A program made the translations under genes and the position numbers. Below are positions 8,421 to 22,799 of a DNA stretch of 64,000 nucleotides, in pieces. The DNA is from Bacillus sp. CH30_1T (GTDB lineage: Bacteria; Bacillota; Bacilli; Bacillales; Bacillaceae_B): assembly GCF_008364765.1 (NCBI RefSeq), contig NZ_VTUY01000006.1, forward strand, positions 179,169 through 243,168. Reading direction: 5' to 3'. The number at the start of each line of letters is the position of its first letter. The stretch's first letter is position 1. Under the pieces are notes generated by a model, which ran no database searches, was not told the DNA's origin, and saw only the letters and a program-made list of their open reading frames with translations.

Positions 8421-8459
8421 CATCGCATCCACTTACTTCATTTGAAGGAGCTTTTATCT

Positions 8460-9479
8460 ATGGAATCTTTAATTGACATACAAAAGCGATTATTACCTGA
8501 CCTGCTTGAAGTTATGCAAAAAAGGCATCAAATTCTTCGTTCCATCCGGTTCATGCAGCCTGTCGGACGCAGAAGTCTTGCTCAGAACATGGGCCTGACC
8601 GAACGTGTACTGAGAAGCGAAGTGGAGTTCCTGAACAACCAAGATCTCATTGATATCAAAACCTCTGGGATGATCATGACGGAGGATGGCATTCAGCTTT
8701 TGGAAAGCCTTGAAAGCATGATGAGAGAAGTTTCGGGAATCAACGTTATGGAGCAGGAATTAAAATCTTTACTTAATCTTCATGAAATTGTAATCGTTCC
8801 TGGGAATAGTGATGAGTCTCCTTGGGTAAAAGAAGAATTAGGGCGTGCATCAGCTACTAGTATGAAACGTCGCCTGAAAGGAAATACTATCATCGCTGTG
8901 ACTGGAGGCTCGACGATGGCCGCTGTAGCAGAGATGCTTACACCGGATTTCTCTGACTCTACCTTGTTTGTTCCTGCTCGGGGTGGAATTGGAGAAGACG
9001 TTAAAAACCAGGCTAACACCATATGTGCCAAGATGGCTGAGCATACGAGAACGCGACATCGTGTTTTATATGTGCCGGATCAGGTTAGTAAAGAGGTATA
9101 CAAGTCCTTCATGAAAGAACCGATGATCAAAGAAGTATTGAATTTGATCAAATCGGCTAACATGGTTCTCCATGGGATTGGAGATGCTATCACAATGGCT
9201 GAAAGACGAAAGACCACTGATGAGGACTTTGAGAAAATCATAGATGGTCATGCTGTCGGGGAGGCATTTGGTTATTATTTTAACGAATCTGGTGAAGTGG
9301 TACATAAGGTGCCAACGATCGGTCTGCAATTGGAAGATTTAAGTCACATCGAAAGCGTCATCGCCGTCGCAGGCGGCAGCTCGAAGGCGAAAGCGATTCG
9401 GGCGTATATGAAGAGTGCTCCACCGAAAACCGTGCTCATCACGGATGAAGGAGCAGCGAGAGAGCTTTTAAAAGGGTAA
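8460..9479 (+). CDS. cggR: Central glycolytic genes regulator CggR
   Basis: A 339-residue SorC/DeoR-family repressor. The N-terminal winged helix (G-R-R-S-L-A-Q-N-M-G-L-T-E-R-V-L-R-S-E-V, residues 41-60) precedes a sugar-binding domain related to glucosamine-6-phosphate deaminase with the T-G-G-S-T-M phosphate loop. It represses its own operon until fructose-1,6-bisphosphate accumulates. I start at ATG 8460 because AAGGAG lies 10 bases before it; an upstream TTG at 8442 is also in frame. The operator is 40 bases upstream. gapA follows after 54 bases; in B. subtilis the mRNA is cleaved in this spacer so that gapA is expressed far above cggR. Confidence 0.96.
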   Translation: MESLIDIQKRLLPDLLEVMQKRHQILRSIRFMQPVGRRSLAQNMGLTERVLRSEVEFLNNQDLIDIKTSGMIMTEDGIQLLESLESMMREVSGINVMEQELKSLLNLHEIVIVPGNSDESPWVKEELGRASATSMKRRLKGNTIIAVTGGSTMAAVAEMLTPDFSDSTLFVPARGGIGEDVKNQANTICAKMAEHTRTRHRVLYVPDQVSKEVYKSFMKEPMIKEVLNLIKSANMVLHGIGDAITMAERRKTTDEDFEKIIDGHAVGEAFGYYFNESGEVVHKVPTIGLQLEDLSHIESVIAVAGGSSKAKAIRAYMKSAPPKTVLITDEGAARELLKG

Positions 9480-9518
9480 GCCCTTTTGAAATATAAAAAA
9501 TCATCCTTAACTATCTAA

Positions 9519-10541
<1,023 letters not shown>

Positions 10542-10625
10542 TCGATAAAGTTTTGTAAATTGACATCATTAGCATGGTGATTGATGGATAAATTTTGTCC
10601 CACCATCTATAATGAAGATGTGATG

Positions 10626-10659
10626 AAGGGGAGCGGGGAAGATTCCCCTCTCCCTTTTC
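10626..10659 (+). terminator. Internal hairpin between gapA and pgk
   Basis: AAGGGGAG-C-GGGGAA pairs with TTCCCC-T-CTCCCTT around a two-base loop with one internal mismatch, followed by TTTTCTT. It probably terminates part of the transcripts, so that gapA exceeds the distal genes. Confidence 0.75.
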
Positions 10660-10723
10660 TTATTGCTATTTCTATTTTTTTGAAAAAGATGTAGAAATTG
10701 AAAACTAAAGGAGGCCTTTTACG

Positions 10724-14260
<3,537 letters not shown>

Positions 14261-14273
14261 GGAGAGATTCTAA

Positions 14274-15566
<1,293 letters not shown>

Positions 15567-15580
15567 TACAAGCAATTTAT

Positions 15581-15615
15581 AAAGCAGCCCCGTCTTTGGA
15601 TGGGGCTGCTTTTTT
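15581..15615 (+). terminator. Terminator of the glycolytic operon
   Basis: AGCAGCCCC and GGGGCTGCT form a 9 bp perfect stem followed by six T. Confidence 0.95.
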
Positions 15616-15656
15616 GACATGAATTCGTATGAGGGTCTCAGGTTGAAGGGGGGCTG

Positions 15657-15762
15657 ATAAAAATAGAGCCGTTTTCTGTAAAAATCCGACCGTTTTCGAG
15701 GAGAATCCAGCGGATATGAGAGAAAATCCAGCCGATTCGGAGGGTAATCCGGCTGATTACCG
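15657..15762 (+). repeat. Degenerate tandem repeat with a 21 base period
   Basis: Five units of 21 bases lie end to end. The block AATCC (AATAG in the first unit) recurs at 15662, 15683, 15704, 15725 and 15746, each time followed by an RNCCG-like segment and a TTTTC or TTCGG segment. The period equals seven codons, but all frames I checked have stops, so it is probably not coding. It fills the gap between eno and secG. Confidence 0.75.
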
Positions 15763-15905
15763 TGTCTTATCCCATTATCCTGTGCGGGTACCCACTAATC
15801 CCATAACCAACTCTTTCCACAATTCAAACAATATTACCTTGTCCATAGCATAATCCCTATGGTAAACTAGTAGTAATGTTATGTTCGTATCAGGAGGTGG
15901 GACTC

Positions 15906-16133
15906 ATGCACACAATACTCGTCACTTTACTTATTATTGTATCAATCGCACTTATCGCCATTGTATTACTTCAGTCAGGTAAAAGTGCTGGACTTTCAGG
16001 GGCCATCTCTGGTGGTGCAGAACAACTTTTCGGGAAACAAAAAGCTCGTGGTATCGACTTAGTACTACACAGAATCACAATCGTATTATCGGTACTATTC
16101 TTCGTACTAACCATTGCCATCGTAGCTATCTAA
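15906..16133 (+). CDS. secG: Preprotein translocase subunit SecG
   Basis: A 75-residue membrane protein with two hydrophobic helices (about residues 3-22 and 52-75). They flank the conserved cytoplasmic loop [19 protein letters not shown]. SecG joins SecY and SecE in the protein-conducting channel and assists SecA cycling. The ATG at 15906 follows AGGAGGTGGG; upstream in-frame codons from 15876 precede this site and are unlikely to be used. The gene order eno-secG-est-rnr-smpB is normal for Bacillus. Confidence 0.95.
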   Translation: MHTILVTLLIIVSIALIAIVLLQSGKSAGLSGAISGGAEQLFGKQKARGIDLVLHRITIVLSVLFFVLTIAIVAI

Positions 16134-16140
16134 TACGGAC

Positions 16141-16175
16141 AAAAACCTGATCATTAAGGTCAGGTTTTTTTATTT
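16141..16175 (+). terminator. secG terminator
   Basis: AAACCTGA and TCAGGTTT pair perfectly around a 9 base loop, followed by TTTTATTT. Confidence 0.9.
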
Positions 16176-16224
16176 AAACAGGATTAATTCTTAAAGATTA
16201 TTTTTTAACTTATGATCTGCTTAG

Positions 16225-16391
16225 GCTCTGTCAATAAGGGCTTGCTTGATGGTGAGGGGAACTGCTTCGCTTTCCGCGGACGTACGGCCGAGCCTCCTCA
16301 GCTTCGCTTCCGGGGTCTCGGCACGCCCGTTCTTCCGCAGGAGTCTACGCAGTTCCCCTCACCATCTATACAAGGTTGTGCGTGACAGAGC
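16225..16391. repeat. Dispersed palindromic element, copy 2, with terminal inverted repeats
   Basis: A 167 bp palindrome bounded by GCTCTGTCA and TGACAGAGC. The next arm is an 18 bp perfect pair (16248-16265 with 16349-16366, containing GGTGAGGGGAACTGC). The inner stem is GGCCGAG/CTCGGC, with the family blocks GCTTTCCGCGG, GAGCCTCCTC, GGGTCTC and CCGCAGGAGTC between. The terminal repeats make it look like a MITE. No coding sequence is visible in it or in the neighbouring gap. Confidence 0.85.
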
Positions 16392-16637
16392 TAAAAGGTG
16401 TCGAAGAACAACCCATGTTTGAGAAAGATATTTCAGTTATCTCAAACAAAGATTGTTGTTTTCTATCATGGGCTGCCAAGGCTAAACCGATTAGATTGTG
16501 CCATAGTTGTTGCCTGACAGGGCTTAATAGAGACAAAAAACATTTGAAAGAATTAATGTTTCTAATATAAGTTGAAATCGACCATTACACACGTTAATAA
16601 ATGCTGTTTTATTCGTTTATAATCTCATGCTTAGAAA

Positions 16638-16763
16638 GTTGATTCTCGCTGCAGGTGCTCGACTCCTGCGGGAATAGCGGGAAAGTTGAGACCCCACAGG
16701 GCAAAGCCCGAGGAGGCTCAACTCACGCCCCGCGGAAAGCGAGCACCTGGAGCGGAAATCAAC
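16638..16763. repeat. Dispersed palindromic element, copy 3
   Basis: A 126 bp palindrome bounded by GTTGATT and AATCAAC. The outer variable stem is CAGGTGCTCG/CGAGCACCTG and the inner stem AGTTGAG/CTCAACT. Constant blocks are in the opposite orientation to copies 1 and 2 (GACTCCTGCGGG, GAGACC, CCGAGGAGGCTC, CCGCGGAAAGC). Confidence 0.85.
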
Positions 16764-16942
16764 AAGTACTCGCTTTTTAAACGGCAAACTTACAAAAAGA
16801 GCTTTGAAAAAACAAACTACACTAATTTTTTTAAGCGAAATATTGGATTGTCTGACCAATGTTTGCTAAAAATAGAGAAGAAGAGTGGTTTAAACGATCG
16901 TTAAATAGAAAGAAGCCTGTGATATCAAGCTTTTCCACAACT

Positions 16943-17070
16943 AATCAAACGTTTGTTTAACAAAAATCAATTGAAAATCACATTACATAAAGAAATCATT
17001 TAAACAATTGTTTAACAGGTTGAGGCCCTACAAATCAGGGTTCCAATCATCTAATCAAACGTTTGTTTAA
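16943..17070. promoter_or_regulatory. Three-palindrome operator region upstream of the esterase gene
   Basis: AATCAAACGTTTGTTTAA occurs at 16943-16960 and again, identically, at 17053-17070. TTAAACAATTGTTTAA, a perfect 16 base palindrome, lies midway at 17000-17015. The spacing is about 55 bases between centres. The last copy ends 26 bases before the est start codon. The form suits a dimeric repressor such as a TetR-family protein, but its identity is unknown. Confidence 0.7.
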
Positions 17071-17095
17071 AATCAGATAAAAGGAGTCACTAGCT

Positions 17096-17842
17096 ATGAA
17101 AACCGTATTACCAAAACCATTCACATTTGAAGCAGGTCCCCGGGCCGTTCTATTACTTCACGGATTCACAGGAAACTCAGCCGACGTCCGGATGCTTGGC
17201 CGTTACTTAGAAAAGAAAGGCTATTCATCCCATGCCCCTCACTATAAAGGACATGGTGTACCGCCGGAAGAATTGGTTCATACAGGCCCTGAAGATTGGT
17301 GGCAGGATGTCATGGACGGATATGAGCTTTTAAAGAGTAAGGGATATGAAGAGATTGCGGTTGCCGGCCTTTCTCTAGGAGGGGTATTTTCTCTTAAATT
17401 AGGTTACACTGTACCTGTAAAGGGTATTGTCCCTATGTGTGCACCGATGTATATAAAAAGTGAAGAAGTCATGTATAAAGGGGTCGTGGATTACGCCCGT
17501 GAATTTAAGAAATTTGAAGGAAAAAAAGAAGAACAAATTGAAAAAGAAATAGAAGAGTTTAAGAAAACGCCGATGAATACATTGAAAGCCCTGCAGGAAT
17601 TGATTGCAGACGTGCGCGAAAATGTGGATATGATATATTCACCGACGTTCGTGGTGCAGGCAAGGCATGACCATATGATTAATACGGATTCTGCGAATAT
17701 CATCTATGATAACGTTGAATCCGATGACAAAGATATTAAGTGGTACGAAGAGTCCGGTCATGTGATTACATTAGATAAAGAAAAAGAACAGCTTCATGAA
17801 GACGTCTACGGTTTCTTAGAGAAATTAGACTGGACGGTTTGA
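17096..17842 (+). CDS. est: Carboxylesterase, Est30/YvaK family
   Basis: A 248-residue cytoplasmic alpha/beta hydrolase. The oxyanion motif H-G-F-T-G is at 22-26, the nucleophile Ser93 is in G-L-S93-L-G-G, the acid is Asp192 (A-R-H-D-H) and the base is His222 (S-G-H-V-I). This matches the thermostable carboxylesterase Est30 of Geobacillus in length and triad positions. It hydrolyses short to medium acyl esters; the physiological substrate is unknown. The ATG follows AAAAGGAG. It precedes rnr by 27 bases and is likely cotranscribed. Three matching palindromes just upstream suggest repressor control not expected for a housekeeping esterase. Confidence 0.93.
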   Translation: MKTVLPKPFTFEAGPRAVLLLHGFTGNSADVRMLGRYLEKKGYSSHAPHYKGHGVPPEELVHTGPEDWWQDVMDGYELLKSKGYEEIAVAGLSLGGVFSLKLGYTVPVKGIVPMCAPMYIKSEEVMYKGVVDYAREFKKFEGKKEEQIEKEIEEFKKTPMNTLKALQELIADVRENVDMIYSPTFVVQARHDHMINTDSANIIYDNVESDDKDIKWYEESGHVITLDKEKEQLHEDVYGFLEKLDWTV

Positions 17843-17869
17843 TGAATTCGATGATCAGGAGGGATTGTC

Positions 17870-20215
17870 ATGGACGAAAATATTAAAGAGCATGTGGATA
17901 GGCTCCTTTCCTACATGAAGGAAGAAGCATACAAGCCATTGACGGTACAGGAGCTTGAAGAAGCATTCGGAATTGAAGGATCCACGAACTTCAAGGAATT
18001 CGTAAAGGCTCTTGTCGTAATGGAAGAGAAAGGGCTGGTCGTACGCACAAGGAGCAATCGCTACGGCTTACCTGAGAAAATGAATCTGGTAAGAGGGAAA
18101 GTATCCGCTCATGCAAAAGGTTTTGCGTTTGTGATACCGGAAGAATCAGGAATGGACGATATCTTCATCCCTCCTAATGAAACGAATAACGCCATGCATG
18201 GCGATATTGTTTTAGTAAGAGTGTCTACTTCTTCTTCGGGTTCCAGAAGAGAAGGAACGGTCGTGAGAATCGTAGAGCGCGGTGTCGACCAAATGGTTGG
18301 TACGTTCACGGAAAGTAAACATTTTGGATTCGTCATTCCGGATGATAAGAAGTTTGCGAGTGACATCTTTATCCCGAAATCTGCTCAAATGGGTGCAACG
18401 GAGGGACATAAGGTCGTCGTTAAATTAACTTCCTATCCTGAAGGGCGCAAGAGTGCAGAGGGTGAGGTGATTGAAATCCTTGGTCATAAAAATGATCCCG
18501 GAGTCGATATTCTCTCTATCATCCACAAGCATGGGATTGACGTCGAATTCCCTGAAGAGGTAATGGATCAGGCGAATAATGTGCCAAGTGAAATCGACGA
18601 ATCAGAAATCCCGAATCGAAAAGACCTGCGTGACCAGACGATTGTGACGATAGATGGTGCTGACGCCAAGGACTTGGACGATGCTGTGACAGTAACGAAG
18701 CTTGCCAATGGAAACTATATGCTTGGGGTACATATTGCTGACGTTACGTACTATGTAAAAGAAAGCTCTCCGATTGACCAGGAAGCTTTTGATAGAGGTA
18801 CATCCGTATACTTGGTAGACCGGGTCATCCCCATGATTCCGCACCGATTATCAAACGGCATTTGTTCTCTTAATCCCAAGGTGGACCGTTTAACTCTATC
18901 ATGTGATATGGAGATTTCACCTGAGGGGGATGTCGTGAAACACGAAATCTTCCAAAGCGTCATTAAGACAACCGAACGAATGACATATTCAGATGTAAAC
19001 AAGATTCTTGTCGATCAAGACGAAGAACTTCGGAAAAAATACGAGCCATTGGTACCGATGTTCGAGGAAATGGAAGATTTAGCACAGGTTCTACGCACAA
19101 AACGAATGAAGCGTGGCGCCATCGACTTTGATTTTAAAGAAGCGAAAGTGCTTGTAGATGATGAGGGAGAACCGACGGATGTGGTCCTGCGTGAACGTTC
19201 AGTAGCCGAAAAGCTGATCGAAGAGTTCATGTTAGTGGCAAATGAGACGGTTGCTGAGCATTTCCACTGGATGGAAGTACCGTTCATATATCGTATCCAT
19301 GAAGACCCGAAAGAAGACAAGCTGCAACGCTTCTTCGAATTTATTACGAATTTCGGTTTGATTGTAAAAGGAACAGCGAATTCGATTCATCCACGTGCTC
19401 TTCAGGAGATTGTCGAGGACGTACAAGGGCAGCCGGAAGAAATGGTTGTATCGACAATGATGCTGCGGTCCATGCAGCAAGCGAAATACGATCCTGAAAG
19501 CTTAGGTCACTTTGGACTGGCGACAGAGTTCTATACTCATTTCACATCACCTATCCGTCGTTACCCCGACTTGATTGTTCATCGCTTAATCAGGACTTAC
19601 CTGATTGAAGGCAAGATTGATCAGGCAACACGGGAAAAATGGGGCGCCCAAATGGGTCATATCGCTGAGCACACGTCAAGCCGTGAGCGACGAGCGGTAG
19701 ATGCAGAACGTGAGACCGATGAGCTGAAAAAAGCAGAATACATGGAAGACAAAGTGGGAGAAGAGTACGACGGTATCATCAGTTCCGTTACGAACTTCGG
19801 AATGTTTGTCGAACTGCCTAACACAATTGAAGGTCTTGTCCATGTGAGTTATATGACGGACGACTACTACCGGTTTGATGAGCGTCATCTTGCCATGATT
19901 GGTGAAAGAACGGCAAACGTATTCCGTATCGGAGACGAGATCACAGTTCGTGTCGTGAGCGTCAATAAAGATGAGCGTGCAATCGACTTTGAAATCGTAG
20001 GAATGAAGAATAATCGCAAGGAACGTGAAGACCGCGTTCGCTCGATCCGAACCGACAAAGGGAAGCCTTCAGACCGCTCTAAATCGAATCGATCTTCAGA
20101 CCGAAAAAAGGACGGAGAATGGTCAACGCGTCCACCGAAAAACAACAAGAAGAAAAAGTCGAATAAGAAACACTTTGAAAATGCGCCTCGAAGCAAACGC
20201 AAAAAGAAGAAATAA
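17870..20215 (+). CDS. rnr: Ribonuclease R
   Basis: A 781-residue 3'-to-5' exoribonuclease. An N-terminal winged helix (about 1-70) and two cold-shock domains (about 75-235) precede the RNB domain with the metal site [13 protein letters not shown]. An S1 domain (about 630-715) and a Lys/Arg/Ser-rich tail of about 60 residues complete it. It degrades structured RNA and takes part in rRNA turnover and tmRNA-linked decay of stalled messages, consistent with smpB and ssrA next door. The ATG follows AGGAGGGA. Confidence 0.97.
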   Translation: MDENIKEHVDRLLSYMKEEAYKPLTVQELEEAFGIEGSTNFKEFVKALVVMEEKGLVVRTRSNRYGLPEKMNLVRGKVSAHAKGFAFVIPEESGMDDIFIPPNETNNAMHGDIVLVRVSTSSSGSRREGTVVRIVERGVDQMVGTFTESKHFGFVIPDDKKFASDIFIPKSAQMGATEGHKVVVKLTSYPEGRKSAEGEVIEILGHKNDPGVDILSIIHKHGIDVEFPEEVMDQANNVPSEIDESEIPNRKDLRDQTIVTIDGADAKDLDDAVTVTKLANGNYMLGVHIADVTYYVKESSPIDQEAFDRGTSVYLVDRVIPMIPHRLSNGICSLNPKVDRLTLSCDMEISPEGDVVKHEIFQSVIKTTERMTYSDVNKILVDQDEELRKKYEPLVPMFEEMEDLAQVLRTKRMKRGAIDFDFKEAKVLVDDEGEPTDVVLRERSVAEKLIEEFMLVANETVAEHFHWMEVPFIYRIHEDPKEDKLQRFFEFITNFGLIVKGTANSIHPRALQEIVEDVQGQPEEMVVSTMMLRSMQQAKYDPESLGHFGLATEFYTHFTSPIRRYPDLIVHRLIRTYLIEGKIDQATREKWGAQMGHIAEHTSSRERRAVDAERETDELKKAEYMEDKVGEEYDGIISSVTNFGMFVELPNTIEGLVHVSYMTDDYYRFDERHLAMIGERTANVFRIGDEITVRVVSVNKDERAIDFEIVGMKNNRKEREDRVRSIRTDKGKPSDRSKSNRSSDRKKDGEWSTRPPKNNKKKKSNKKHFENAPRSKRKKKK

Positions 20216-20221
20216 AGGTTC

Positions 20222-20254
20222 AGGAGCAATGGGATAACCTTTGCTCCTTTTCTT
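20222..20254 (+). terminator. rnr terminator
   Basis: AGGAGCAA and TTGCTCCT pair over 8 bp around an 11 base loop, followed by TTTCTTTTCC. Confidence 0.75.
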
Positions 20255-20335
20255 TTCCAAGTGTAACAATACTATTTTTCTAAGAAATATGAGATAATAA
20301 TGTGTAAACCAACGGAAATGACTAGGGGGATTCCA

Positions 20336-20806
20336 ATGCCAAAGGGAGAAGGCAAGCTTATTGCCCAAAATAAAAAAGCACGTCATGACTATGCCGTAGA
20401 AGAAACATATGAGGCAGGTCTTGTATTGCAAGGAACCGAAATTAAAGCGATCCGTGGCGGCCGCGTGAACCTGAAGGATTCCTTTGCACGTGTTCAAAAT
20501 GGAGAAATTTTCGTTCATAATATGCACATCAGTCCATATGAACAGGGAAATCGATTTAATCACGAACCTCTCAGAACACGTAAACTGCTGCTTCATAAAA
20601 AGCAAATCAATAAGCTGATCGGTGATTCGAAGGAAGCAGGATATAGTATCGTTCCATTAAAGCTTTACATCAAAAATGGTGTAGCCAAGCTTCTGATCGG
20701 TCTTGCCCGTGGTAAGAAGAAGTATGACAAACGGGAAGATTTAAAACGAAAAGAAGCAAATCGCTCTATCCAAAGAGAACTGGCTCAGCGTCAAAAAGGG
20801 ATGTAA
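20336..20806 (+). CDS. smpB: tmRNA-binding protein SmpB
   Basis: A 156-residue OB-fold protein that binds tmRNA and brings it to ribosomes stalled without a stop codon. Conserved blocks include [26 protein letters not shown] and H-I-S-P-Y-E. The basic tail from about residue 130 enters the empty mRNA channel. I take ATG 20336, which follows AGGGGGATT; an earlier in-frame start at 20300 lacks a ribosome binding site. ssrA itself lies 150 bases downstream. Confidence 0.97.
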   Translation: MPKGEGKLIAQNKKARHDYAVEETYEAGLVLQGTEIKAIRGGRVNLKDSFARVQNGEIFVHNMHISPYEQGNRFNHEPLRTRKLLLHKKQINKLIGDSKEAGYSIVPLKLYIKNGVAKLLIGLARGKKKYDKREDLKRKEANRSIQRELAQRQKGM

Positions 20807-20832
20807 ATGTACAGATTTCCGGAATCTGGTAT

Positions 20833-20860
20833 TTGCAATTATCTCAGGATTTGTTATAAT
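20833..20860 (+). promoter_or_regulatory. Promoter of ssrA
   Basis: TTGCAA and TATAAT are separated by 16 bases, about 95 bases before the mature tmRNA 5' end. Confidence 0.7.
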
Positions 20861-20956
20861 AATAGATGTCGCGAGGTAATCAAGCGGCTGTAAGAACAAT
20901 TGAATAAGTGACTTACACGCTGAACTTATTCTTTCCCGTTCTTCCCTTTCTATCAT

Positions 20957-21320
20957 GGGGACGTTACGGATTCGACAGGGATAGTTCGAGCTTGGGTTGC
21001 GAGCCGTGGGGATCGTCCACGATAAAACGTCAAAGCCAATAATAACTGGCAAAACTAACAATAACTTAGCTTTAGCTGCGTAATAGCGCTTTAGCTGTTC
21101 CTCCCTCCATCGCCTATGTGGTAGGGTAAGGGACTCACTCTTAGTAGGCTACGCCGGAGTCCACCGTCTGAGGACAAAGGAAGAGACCAATCAGACTAGC
21201 TGCACGGACGCCCGTCGATAGGCAGAAGCTGCAGTGAACTTGCGAATATATCGACTACGCTCGTAGACGCTTAAGTGGCGATGTTTCTGGACGTGGGTTC
21301 GATTCCCACCGTCTCCACCA
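20957..21320 (+). ncRNA. ssrA: Transfer-messenger RNA
   Basis: A one-piece tmRNA of 364 bases including the encoded 3' CCA. The 5' end GGGGACGTTACGGATTCGAC and the 3' T-arm GGTTCGATTCCC with CCGTCTCCACCA form the alanine-tRNA-like domain. The tag reading frame at 21048-21083 encodes G-K-T-N-N-N-L-A-L-A-A and stop, preceded in vivo by the Ala carried on the tmRNA. The tag is shorter than that of B. subtilis but keeps the A-L-A-A degron read by ClpXP. No integrase or attachment site is evident at its 3' end. Confidence 0.97.
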
Positions 21321-21347
21321 AATACATATTTGGTGGTTTTTTATTTT
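21315..21347 (+). terminator. ssrA terminator
   Basis: The stem uses the last bases of the RNA: CCACCAAATA pairs with TATTTGGTGG, followed by TTTTTTATTTTT. Confidence 0.85.
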
Positions 21348-21390
21348 TGTGACTTAAATCATAAAAATATAATGATTACATCCTTTTGCT

Positions 21391-21422
21391 TTAAACACTT
21401 AAACACTTAAACACTTAAACAC
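21391..21422 (+). repeat. Four perfect tandem copies of TTAAACAC
   Basis: Four identical 8 base units run without interruption between the ssrA terminator and the next hairpin. A slippage-prone microsatellite is the simplest reading. Confidence 0.9.
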
Positions 21423-21444
21423 TACTTGGAGTTTAAATTATTCC

Positions 21445-21477
21445 AAACCTACAGGTGAAAATCTGTAGGTTTTTTTA
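21445..21477 (+). terminator. Terminator-like hairpin
   Basis: AAACCTACAG and CTGTAGGTTT pair perfectly around an 8 base loop, followed by TTTT. No gene precedes it except ssrA, so it may be the second of a tandem pair or the remains of a lost gene. Confidence 0.75.
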
Positions 21478-21522
21478 CGTTAAAGGGCATTTTGAATCAG
21501 CGACTTGATTTTTAACAAGGAG

Positions 21523-21583
21523 AAGCCCGACGAGGCTCAACTCACGCCCCGCGGAAAGCGAGCACTTGGAGCGGAAATCAACC
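21523..21583. repeat. Dispersed palindromic element, copy 4, right half only
   Basis: The segment closely matches the right half of copy 3 from AAGCCCGAGGAGG through CCGCGGAAAGCGAGCACYTGGAG to AATCAAC. The left half is absent. The rest of the gap before the AraC gene shows nothing I recognise. Confidence 0.8.
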
Positions 21584-21766
21584 ACTACTCGCTTTTTCAA
21601 AAGCAACAAAGTTTACGAAAACAGCCATATTAAAAATGAAAAAACGATCCTCCTTAATCGTTTCTAAGGTTGGCATATAGGGAGACATTTTTGTCCCCCC
21701 TATAATCATTCATCTTTTGAAAACCAACTTCTGCAAGTCCCTCAGAGTGAAGATTGCAGTGGTCAC

Positions 21767-22537
21767 TTAAACAATGTGGCTCGGGGCTACTCCCATCCAT
21801 TTTTTAAACATTCGATTAAAGTAAGATTGGTCACAGTATCCAAGGTATTCAGCGATTTCACTTATAGACATTTGCGTATTATTAAGAAGATTCAAGGCAG
21901 TGTTGATTCGAATTTGATGCAAGTATTGTATGGGGGTGTTGCCAACCACTTCTCTAAATAATACGGTTACGTAGTTTGGTGAGATTCCTGCTAATGCAGC
22001 CAATTCTTCAATCGTTACGTTCCTTCTGAAATTGCATAAAAGATATTCCTGAATCTCCCGTGCTATCCGTTCTTTGGCTGGAGTTGTCCTTTGTTCAGAG
22101 CACTCTTGAGCGATTAGTGTTAACAGTTCGGACAGGACATACCTCGACATTAGTTCGAAATATGGCCTTCCCCCTAAAAATTGGATAAATAGTGTTGAAA
22201 ATCGTTGTTCATAGTAAGGGGCATTGGGAGTCTTGAATCGAAAAAACGTGTTTTGTTTTGTAAAGTGTAAAGAGTTTTCCAGCGATTGGTCCTCCCATAG
22301 AAATACAACTGTATATTTTTGGTGCCATTCATCTGGATGGTTTTCCCAAGCACGATTCATGGCTTGAGGAATGTATAGTATTTCTCCTTTTTCCAGTTCC
22401 AGACATTCGTCATTTATCCAATACATTACTTTCCCCTGAGAAACATAAACGAGTGTATCACAGCCTCGATCTTTTCCAATGCTCCATTTCGGATTGACAT
22501 CATGATAAACCCCTTGTATATTCACCATTTCCACCAC
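21767..22537 (-). CDS. AraC-family transcriptional regulator
   Basis: A 256-residue protein with an N-terminal cupin-like ligand domain (about 1-135) containing the typical L-E-L-E-K-G-E-I-L-Y-I-P strand-turn. The C-terminal double helix-turn-helix (about 160-256) ends S-Y-F-N-R-M-F-K-K-W-M-G-V-A-P. It is transcribed divergently from a sugar isomerase/oxidoreductase cluster that it probably activates. The start is uncertain: a GTG at 22537, or the ATG at 22528, which gives 253 residues. A 14 bp perfect inverted repeat at 22557-22592 in the shared intergenic region is a candidate site. Confidence 0.9.
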   Translation of the reverse strand: MVEMVNIQGVYHDVNPKWSIGKDRGCDTLVYVSQGKVMYWINDECLELEKGEILYIPQAMNRAWENHPDEWHQKYTVVFLWEDQSLENSLHFTKQNTFFRFKTPNAPYYEQRFSTLFIQFLGGRPYFELMSRYVLSELLTLIAQECSEQRTTPAKERIAREIQEYLLCNFRRNVTIEELAALAGISPNYVTVLFREVVGNTPIQYLHQIRINTALNLLNNTQMSISEIAEYLGYCDQSYFNRMFKKWMGVAPSHIV

Positions 22538-22556
22538 CGCTTTGAAAATTTATTAA

Positions 22557-22592
22557 TGAAATATACAAAATCGAGAGGTTTTGTATATTTCA
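22557..22592. promoter_or_regulatory. Perfect inverted repeat between araC-type gene and operon
   Basis: TGAAATATACAAAA and TTTTGTATATTTCA form a 14 bp perfect pair with an 8 base spacer, 20 bases upstream of the regulator start. It could be an operator or a 5' mRNA hairpin of the regulator gene. Confidence 0.6.
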
Positions 22593-22799
22593 CTATCACC
22601 TATCTCCTGATATTATCAAAATAGTCAGATAAATGCTAATGATTAACAGAAAGAGGGGCTGATGAATCTGCGGATTATTTGTGTATTCTCCTGATTAGAG
22701 CATTCAGAGAAAAGGTGTTTATCCTGAAGAATCACTATTAATAATATAATATCCAAACATAACAAGCGATGTTAGTATCACAAAATGTGGAGGGGAAAT

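Noticed and set aside
16376-16570. A 64-codon open frame starting at the right end of palindrome copy 2
   Set aside because: There is no ribosome binding site, it starts inside the repeat and the Cys-rich product matches nothing.
20123-20605. A 160-codon minus-strand frame across the end of rnr and smpB
   Set aside because: It overlaps two certain genes and is mostly the complement of the Lys/Arg-rich tail, which gives false Phe/Leu-rich frames.
21391-21422. A possible CRISPR array at the TTAAACAC repeats
   Set aside because: The units are 8 bases long and contiguous with no spacers, and there are no cas genes.
21301-21766. A possible integrated element at the tmRNA 3' end
   Set aside because: No integrase gene and no repeated copy of the ssrA 3' end were found in the following sequence.
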